A stretch of DNA of 64,000 nt, from the NCBI RefSeq assembly GCF_006716315.1, contig NZ_VFOV01000001.1, forward strand, positions 3,674,501-3,738,500. The letters are read 5' to 3'. Every line of letters starts with the position of its first letter. Positions within the stretch are counted from its first letter, which is position 1. The notes beneath the pieces were generated by a model. It was given only the letters and a program-made list of their open reading frames with translations, searched no databases and was not told where the DNA came from. The position numbers were made by a program, and so were the translations under genes. Below, piece after piece: positions 59,098 to 64,000 of the stretch. The stretch comes from Nocardioides albertanoniae (lineage in GTDB: Bacteria > Actinomycetota > Actinomycetes > Propionibacteriales > Nocardioidaceae).

Positions 59098-60546
59098 CTA
59101 TTCACCGGAGTTCTTGACCACGCGCAGCCCCCGCGGTGCGCGGAAGCGGCGCCCCGAGGCGGTGTCGAGCAGCTCGTCGATGGCCTCGCTCAGGCACTGG
59201 CCGACCAACGAGGCGTCGGGCACCAGGTCGCGGTCGGCGGTGATGGCGAAGAAGACCTGCCCGTCGTAGGAGGTCACCCCGATCGCGAGCGAGTGGCCCT
59301 CGGCCAGCGGATGGATCGGATAGCTGGCCACCAGGCGGGAGCCGGCCGCATACCGGGGCTCCTGCGGGCCGGGCACGTTGCACACCGAGAGCAGGTAGTC
59401 GTGCTCGCTCTCGGCGGCCACCCGCGACCCGATCACGTGGAAGGTCGCCGGGGCGAAGCCACTGATCCCGGCCAGCTGCTGTGCGCTGACGGTGCGGGCG
59501 GTCTCCTTGTGCTGCTCGAAGGAGTAGGAGACCTGATGGAGCCGCACCACCGGCGACGGCTCCGCGACCGGGAGCACCACGAAGTGCGGGGCCACGGCCG
59601 ACCCGAGCTGGGTCGCGTCGAGCTCTTCGTCGATGACCGAGACCGGCACCAGCGCCGGCACCTGGCGTACGCCGGCGAGCGACTCCTGACGAGTCATCAG
59701 CCATGACCTCAGGCCGCCGGTGACGACAGCCAGGATCACGTCGTTGACGGTGCCGCCGTGAGTGTCTCGGATGCGGCGGAAGTCGGAGAGGTCGGCCTGC
59801 AGCGTGACCACCCGGCGCTGCTGCGAGAGCGCGCCGCTGAGCGGTGTGGGCCGCTCGGGCGGTCGCCTGGTAAGGGCCTGGGCGACGCCGATGCCTGCGC
59901 TCTGGATGTCTTTGGCCACGCCGGTGGCGCGCCCCAGCGCGAAGCCGCCCATGCTGCGCGCGGCGCCGGTCAGGCCCCTGACCGAGGTGACGGCGTCGAC
60001 GACCGCGCCGGCGAGCAGACGAGCACCCGACTCCGGCTGCGGCTCCCACAGGTCGGGCACGGTCGGCCCCACCTCGGGCTTGTCGTCGAGCAGCAGCTGG
60101 ACCAGGTCGACGGTCTCGGCACCGTCGACGAGCGCCTGGTGGGTCTTGGTGACCAGCGCGACGCGGCCGCCCTCGAGCCCTTCGATGACATAGAGCTCCC
60201 ACAACGGCCGCGACCGGTCCAGAGGCCTGGACACGATCCGGCCGGCCAGGTCGAGCAGCTGGTCCATCGAGCCAGGGCGGGGCAGCGCGGAGCGGCGTAC
60301 GTGGTAGGTGAGATCGAAGCGGTCGTCGTCGGCCCAGACCGGGTAGGCGATGCGACCCGGCACCATGCGTACGCGCTGGCGGTAGCGGGGCACGAAGGCC
60401 AGCCGATCCTCGACGTGCTCGGCGAAGGCGCCGTAGTCGAAGCCCTCCTTGGGCTCGATCAGCTCGATGCTCGCCACCTGGTGCGGCACCGAGAGACTCT
60501 CGCCGTCCAGATAGGCGACGTCACGTGGCCCCAGCCGATCGCTCAT
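59098..60546 (-). CDS. WS/DGAT-like O-acyltransferase
   Basis: About 482 residues from ATG 60546 (MSDRLGPRDVAYLDGE); ATG 60558 is an alternative. Wax ester synthase/diacylglycerol acyltransferase family by overall plan: WADDDRFDLTYHVRRSALPRPG, PLWELYVIEGLEGGRVA, and the downstream GTVNDVILAVVTGGLRSWL and CNVPGPQEPRYAAGSRL blocks. The catalytic HHxxxDG motif reads HQALVDG, so the second, catalytic His is Gln. Either a noncanonical active subgroup or a non-catalytic homologue. The neighbouring DUF2505 and DUF6912 genes give no pathway hint. Confidence 0.85.
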   Translation of the reverse strand: MSDRLGPRDVAYLDGESLSVPHQVASIELIEPKEGFDYGAFAEHVEDRLAFVPRYRQRVRMVPGRIAYPVWADDDRFDLTYHVRRSALPRPGSMDQLLDLAGRIVSRPLDRSRPLWELYVIEGLEGGRVALVTKTHQALVDGAETVDLVQLLLDDKPEVGPTVPDLWEPQPESGARLLAGAVVDAVTSVRGLTGAARSMGGFALGRATGVAKDIQSAGIGVAQALTRRPPERPTPLSGALSQQRRVVTLQADLSDFRRIRDTHGGTVNDVILAVVTGGLRSWLMTRQESLAGVRQVPALVPVSVIDEELDATQLGSAVAPHFVVLPVAEPSPVVRLHQVSYSFEQHKETARTVSAQQLAGISGFAPATFHVIGSRVAAESEHDYLLSVCNVPGPQEPRYAAGSRLVASYPIHPLAEGHSLAIGVTSYDGQVFFAITADRDLVPDASLVGQCLSEAIDELLDTASGRRFRAPRGLRVVKNSGE

Positions 60547-60685
60547 GCCGATCACCATGCCTCTCAGCCCCCTCTTTGGTTCGTGTGCGATTGTGGCAGA
60601 GCCTCGGCCCGCACTGCAGAATTCGGCAGTCCGAGGCGAGTAGTCCGAGGATCAGCCCGAACGTAACCCATGAAACGGGGGATAA

Positions 60686-61060
60686 ATGCGCCTCACGGCC
60701 CGATTCATCGCGGTCGTGGCAGCAATCTGCGGGATCGCGTCCGTCGCGAGCGCCTGCGGAAACGACGTCGCCACCGAACCCAGCAAGAAGAGCGACCCGG
60801 TGGTCGTCGAGATCAACTTCTCCGGCAGCTCGGTCGACCCCCGCGGCGACAAGGTCGACGTGCCCGTCGGCCACGGTGTCGAGCTCGACGTGACCGCTGA
60901 CGCGGCCGGCGAGGTCCACGTCCACTCCGACCCGGAGCAGTCCGCGGCCTACGGTGTCGGCACCACCCGGATCAGCCTGGGCACGTTCGACGTCCCCGGT
61001 CAGTACGAGGTCGAGTCACACTCCCTCGGCAAGACCATCGTCACCCTCGAAGTCCAGTGA
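60686..61060 (+). CDS. Cupredoxin-like lipoprotein
   Basis: 124 residues, with a lipoprotein signal (RFIAVVAAICGIASVASAC; Cys of the lipobox followed by GND). The mature part has VVVEINFSGSSVDPRGDKVDVPVGHGVELDVTADAAGEVHVH and FDVPGQYEVESH, a small beta-sandwich resembling cupredoxin domains of the EfeO/copper-binding kind, with His in VHVHSD and ESHS as possible ligands. GGGGG precedes the ATG. The next gene starts inside its stop (GTGA), so the two are translated together. Confidence 0.75.
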   Translation: MRLTARFIAVVAAICGIASVASACGNDVATEPSKKSDPVVVEINFSGSSVDPRGDKVDVPVGHGVELDVTADAAGEVHVHSDPEQSAAYGVGTTRISLGTFDVPGQYEVESHSLGKTIVTLEVQ

Positions 61061-62415
61061 TCCTCACCCACGGAGTGGGCGGTCGCCAGGACCTCCCACT
61101 GCCGCTCGAGTACGTCATCGCGGGCGCCGTCCTCGCCCTCGTCGTCTCCTTCGGGCTGCTGGTGCTCACCACCAGACGCGCAGCCGCAGGCCAGACCGAC
61201 GGCGGCCAGATCACTGGTAGCCAGGGCCCGCAGGTGCGCAACCCACGTGGTTGGCCGGTGCCGCGACTCGGCCGCATCGTCGACTCCACGGCCTGGACCG
61301 CGCTGTGGCGCATCGTCGGACTGCTGATCTTCGCCTACTTCGTGCTGGTCGCCTTCGCTGGCCCCGACAACGCCAACAACCCGATCTTCGGGATGACCTA
61401 CGTGTGGCTGTGGGTCGGCATCGTGCCGTTCTCGCTGCTCTTCGGGCATGTCTGGAAGGCGATCAGCCCGGCCCGTACGGTCGTGGCCGGTCTGACGTGG
61501 CTGCGCGGCGACGGCGAGCCGATGCTTCGCCTGCCCGAGCGGCTGGGCTACTGGCCGGCAGCGCTCGCGCTGCTCGCCTTCGCGTGGCTCGAGCTGGTCT
61601 ACCCGGAGAACAACTACCTCGGCCCCGTACGCATCTGGCTGGCCCTCTACCTGGCCGTGATGATCATCGGCGGCGCCCTCTTCGGTGAAGACTTCCTGGA
61701 GCGCACCGACCCGTTCGAGGTCTACTCGTCGCTGACCGCACGACTCTCGGTCTGGGGACGCACCCCGGCCGGCAACCTGGTCGTGCGTACGCCGCTCGGC
61801 AACCTCGACACGCTGCGGCCCGCGCCCGGGCTGGTGGCCGTGGTCTCGGTGCTCTTCGGCACCATCGTCTACGACTCCTACCGAGACTCTCCGCAGTGGC
61901 TGCGTCTCGTGCAGAACCCGGCGCTCTCCGGCGACACCGCCTACCTGATCAGCAACATCGCGCTGATCGCGTTCCCGCTGCTCGTGGCCGGTTTCTACTG
62001 TGTCGGCACGATGCTGACCGGCGTCGGCGACGTGCCCCGCCGCGCCCTTCCGGCGCAGCTGGCGCCATCGATCGTGCCGATCGTCGTCGGCTACGTCGTG
62101 GCCCACTACCTGAGCTACTTCTGGGAGAGCGGCCTCGCGACCCTACGCAACGCCTCGGACCCGCTCGGAAACGGAGGCGACTGGCTCGGAACCGCCGATA
62201 TGCCGGTCTCCTACTTCTTCGCCTTCCACGCCACGCTGCTGGCCGTGATCAAGGTGACCGCGGTGATCGTCGGCCACGTGCTGGGCGTCTGGTCGGCCCA
62301 CATCCGCGCTCTCCAGGTGCTCCCCAACCAGCATCTGATCACCGGGCAGGTGCCGCTCCTGGTCACCATGGTCGGCTTCACTGTCGGCGGCTTGTATCTC
62401 CTCTTTTCTGTCTAG
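61057..62415 (+). CDS. Multi-pass membrane protein of unknown function
   Basis: 452 residues from GTG 61057, with about 10-11 hydrophobic segments. The HGVGGRQDLPLPLEYVIAGA opening matches a family in actinobacteria that databases often label fenitrothion hydrolase-like; that name comes from a proteobacterial enzyme and should not be taken as function. NPIFGMTYVWLWVGIVPFSLLFGHVWKAISPAR is the conserved middle. Coupled to a cupredoxin-like lipoprotein, so copper or redox linkage is possible. The TAG stop lies within CTAG of a 163-bp inverted-repeat element, so the original 3' end may differ. Confidence 0.7.
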   Translation: MILTHGVGGRQDLPLPLEYVIAGAVLALVVSFGLLVLTTRRAAAGQTDGGQITGSQGPQVRNPRGWPVPRLGRIVDSTAWTALWRIVGLLIFAYFVLVAFAGPDNANNPIFGMTYVWLWVGIVPFSLLFGHVWKAISPARTVVAGLTWLRGDGEPMLRLPERLGYWPAALALLAFAWLELVYPENNYLGPVRIWLALYLAVMIIGGALFGEDFLERTDPFEVYSSLTARLSVWGRTPAGNLVVRTPLGNLDTLRPAPGLVAVVSVLFGTIVYDSYRDSPQWLRLVQNPALSGDTAYLISNIALIAFPLLVAGFYCVGTMLTGVGDVPRRALPAQLAPSIVPIVVGYVVAHYLSYFWESGLATLRNASDPLGNGGDWLGTADMPVSYFFAFHATLLAVIKVTAVIVGHVLGVWSAHIRALQVLPNQHLITGQVPLLVTMVGFTVGGLYLLFSV

Positions 62416-62574
62416 ATGATTGATGCGCGGGGTGGCCGTCGCGAGCGGCGCTCGGCGCCGCGCTGGCAAGGCGCCGCCCTGAGGGCATACCGGGCGTCTG
62501 TTGAAGGGCGGCAACGCCGCCAGCGTGGATGCCGGGCGTCGCGTAGCAGGTCAGCCCGTGCGGCAATCATCTAG
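62412..62574. mobile_element. MITE-like element with terminal inverted repeats
   Basis: CTAGATGATTG (62412-62422) and CAATCATCTAG (62564-62574) are perfect 11-bp inverted repeats; similarity continues imperfectly inward. If CTAG is a duplicated target, the repeat proper is ATGATTG. The interior is GC-rich and folds into GCCGCCCT/AGGGCGGC (62473-62512) and GGCGGC-AAC-GCCGCC (62507-62521). No coding frame is inside. 62575-62696 holds only the promoter of the next gene. Confidence 0.5.
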
Positions 62575-62696
62575 TGGCCGCTGCTTCACGGTTCACCCAC
62601 CACGCGTACACAAAGTGGCGCACCACTGCCTAACGCGGACTAACAGGTTCGCGCGCTGGTTTACTGCCGGTTGCAGAGTCTGAGAGACTGATACTT

Positions 62697-62957
62697 ATGT
62701 CTGGTACCCCCCGCTTCCTGACTCTTGCCGACGTCGCCGAGGTCCTCAACACTTCGAGCGCACAGGTCTATGCCCTTGTCCGCCGTGGAGAGCTCCCCGC
62801 AATCAAGATCGGCGGTCGCGGCCAGTGGCGCGTTGAGTCCAGCGTCCTCGAGAAGTTCATCGACGACATGTACTCGCAGACCAAAGCCTTCGTGGCCGAC
62901 CACCCGTTCGTCGAGGCCGAGAGCGCCGCACCCGCGGCCACGCCCGACGCTTCCTGA
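62697..62957 (+). CDS. Small helix-turn-helix DNA-binding protein
   Basis: 86 residues from ATG 62697. The first 55 form a MerR-like helix-turn-helix of the excisionase-annotated type: FLTLADVAEVLNTSSAQVYALVRRGELPAIKIGGRGQWRVE. No integrase is nearby, so a chromosomal regulator (BldC-like in fold, not a BldC orthologue) is more likely than a phage excisionase. The 13-bp palindrome AGTCT-GAG-AGACT at 62677-62689 directly upstream may be an autoregulatory site. A strong bidirectional terminator follows. Confidence 0.85.
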   Translation: MSGTPRFLTLADVAEVLNTSSAQVYALVRRGELPAIKIGGRGQWRVESSVLEKFIDDMYSQTKAFVADHPFVEAESAAPAATPDAS

Positions 62958-63001
62958 GTCACAGCAACCCCAACCCCCACAACTAAACCTTCCCCACAAC
63001 A

Positions 63002-63043
63002 ACGCGAAGAGCTGCCGGGCATCGCCCAGGCAGCTCTTCGCGT
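63002..63043. terminator. Strong bidirectional terminator
   Basis: ACGCGAAGAGCTGCC and GGCAGCTCTTCGCGT make a perfect 15-bp stem; the 12-base loop contains GGGC-ATC-GCCC, a further hairpin. It separates the HTH gene from the convergent HtrA gene. Confidence 0.9.
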
Positions 63044-63074
63044 CTGTCGTCGCTCGCGGCGCCGTGCGCCTGGG

Positions 63075-64000
63075 TCAGGCCAGGTTCTCGGTCTGCGAGT
63101 CGAGCTTGATCTTGATCTCCTGCCGGGAGCCGTTGCGCTCCACGCTGAACTCGACCGTCTCCCCCGGCTGATGAGCACGGATGGCCACGATCATCCCGAT
63201 GCCGTCGGTGACGGGGACATCGCCGACCTTGGTGACGCGGTCGCCGTCCTCGAGCCCACCGGCAGCGGCCGGCGAGCCGGACTCGACGACCGAGATCAGC
63301 GCCCCGTTGTGATCCTTGGCCTGGACGTCGACCGAGGCGCCCACGATCGGATAGGTCGCCTTGCCGGTCTTCAGGATCTGGGCGGCGGTCACCTTCACCT
63401 GGTCGATCGGGATCGCGAAGCCGACACCGATGCTGCCGCCCTCACCACCCTCTCCGCCGCCGGCGGTCGCGATGGCCGAGTTGACCCCGATGACCTGGCC
63501 GGCCAGGTTGACCAGCGGCCCGCCGGAGTTGCCGGGGTTGATCGCCGCGTCGGTCTGGACGGCGTTGATGTAGGAGGTGTCGTCTTCGGTCTGACCCGTC
63601 GAGACCGGACGCTGGAGGGCGCTGATGATGCCCGAGGTGACCGTCGAGCTCAGCCCCAGCGGGGAGCCGATCGCCACGACACCCTCGCCGATCCGAAGCC
63701 GCGAGGTGTTGCCGAGCGAGGCGGGGTCGAGCTCCTTGACCGCGGGCACGTCGAGCACCGCGAGGTCGTAGACGGCGCTGCGGCCGATCACCTTCGCCTT
63801 GTGGCGGCGGCCCTTGTGGTCGACCACCTCGATGCTGCCCTTGGCCTTGGCGGCGTCGGCGACGACGTGGTTGTTGGTCACCACGTGACCGACCTTGTCG
63901 AAGACGAAGCCGGAGCCGGTCGCGGCGTCTTCGACGCCCTGATACTCGGCGAAGATCTGCACCGTCGAGGGCAGCAGCGTCGAGGCGACCTTGACGATGC
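63075..64000 (-). CDS. HtrA/DegP-type serine protease (5' end outside window)
   Basis: About 308 residues are visible, open through the right edge, so the N-terminal region and any membrane anchor are missing. S1C trypsin-like domain: catalytic His in VVTNNHVVAD, Asp in YDLAVLDVP, Ser in DAAINPGNSGGPLVNLAG. A PDZ domain follows (about the last 100 residues, GALISVVESGSPAAAGGLEDGDRV). It would degrade misfolded envelope proteins. The activation loop has an unusual run of Gly-Glu repeats (GGGEGGEGGS) before the conserved GVGFAIP. Confidence 0.94.
   Translation of the reverse strand, partial: IVKVASTLLPSTVQIFAEYQGVEDAATGSGFVFDKVGHVVTNNHVVADAAKAKGSIEVVDHKGRRHKAKVIGRSAVYDLAVLDVPAVKELDPASLGNTSRLRIGEGVVAIGSPLGLSSTVTSGIISALQRPVSTGQTEDDTSYINAVQTDAAINPGNSGGPLVNLAGQVIGVNSAIATAGGGEGGEGGSIGVGFAIPIDQVKVTAAQILKTGKATYPIVGASVDVQAKDHNGALISVVESGSPAAAGGLEDGDRVTKVGDVPVTDGIGMIVAIRAHQPGETVEFSVERNGSRQEIKIKLDSQTENLA

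Noticed and set aside
62697..62957. Phage excisionase and hence an integrated element
   Set aside because: The helix-turn-helix type is shared by chromosomal regulators, and no integrase, attachment repeat or phage gene is nearby.

Overview
The window looks like a chromosomal stretch of a high-GC actinobacterium, most likely Nocardioidaceae (Nocardioides-like). The evidence is the uniformly GC-rich codon use, frequent GTG starts and candidate leaderless promoters, actinobacterial gene families (DUF2017, DUF2505, DUF3039, DUF6912, CysO/Mec, DUF3048), and the conserved prfB-ftsE-ftsX-peptidase-smpB-ssrA neighbourhood. No prophage, CRISPR array, rRNA or ordinary tRNA gene is visible. The genus is an inference from gene content; no search was run.

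Layout. 0-2.2 kb: a secreted carboxylesterase (cut by the window edge) behind an ACS-type MFS transporter with a palindromic operator. 2.3-5.85 kb: an ABC-2 exporter coupled to a NarL/DesK-type two-component system. 5.9-9.7 kb: the conserved cysO-mec / DUF2017-clpS block facing pncB and pncA (NAD salvage). 9.7-15 kb: an MFS exporter, then a TetR regulator divergent from a patatin-monooxygenase-dehydrogenase operon. 15-20.1 kb: DUF1697, MarR, CutC, a superfamily 2 helicase, DUF3039, YqgE and an unknown protein. 20.2-25.2 kb: TetR, DUF3048 lipoprotein, a FabG-like reductase and two secreted glycerophosphodiesterases. 25.3-30.3 kb: HIT protein, SseB-like protein, phenylalanine hydroxylase, a MerR regulator and a secreted CocE/X-Pro peptidase. 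30.4-39.8 kb: tmRNA, smpB, a serine hydrolase, M23 peptidase, ftsX, ftsE, prfB and an NlpC/P60 hydrolase under a c-di-AMP (ydaO) riboswitch. 40.2-43.8 kb: an OmpR-type regulator and a split NHEJ set (LigD polymerase, ligase, Ku). 43.9-46.4 kb: an ECF42-type sigma factor with its DGPF partner and a hydrolase. 46.4-49.2 kb: kynB-kynU-kynA, tryptophan to anthranilate. 49.2-53.6 kb: MTHFR-like protein, CitE-like lyase, and an ArsR regulator divergent from MFS plus a VPDTG surface protein. 53.6-64 kb: a shortened NAD-glutamate dehydrogenase, DUF2505 pair, DUF6912, a WS/DGAT-like acyltransferase, a cupredoxin-like lipoprotein with a membrane protein, a small HTH protein and an HtrA protease (cut by the window edge).

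Functional themes are aromatic amino-acid turnover (PAH and kynurenine genes), cysteine and NAD metabolism, cell-wall hydrolysis and division (FtsEX with an EnvC-like M23 protein; riboswitch-controlled P60), ribosome rescue, and double-strand-break repair.

The least explained signals are non-coding. A roughly 95-bp nested-palindrome element occurs twice (20978-21074 and 50145-50238) with compensatory base changes and an inverted central loop. A 163-bp element with 11-bp terminal inverted repeats and flanking CTAG contributes the stop codon of a membrane-protein gene (62412-62574). Three contiguous 11-bp repeats precede the DUF3048 gene (22134-22166). A three-half-site operator lies between an ArsR regulator and its divergent exporter (51901-51938). 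Among proteins, the most interesting are a CysO already ending Gly-Gly-Cys with no cysM beside it, and a glutamate dehydrogenase lacking its usual C-terminal region.
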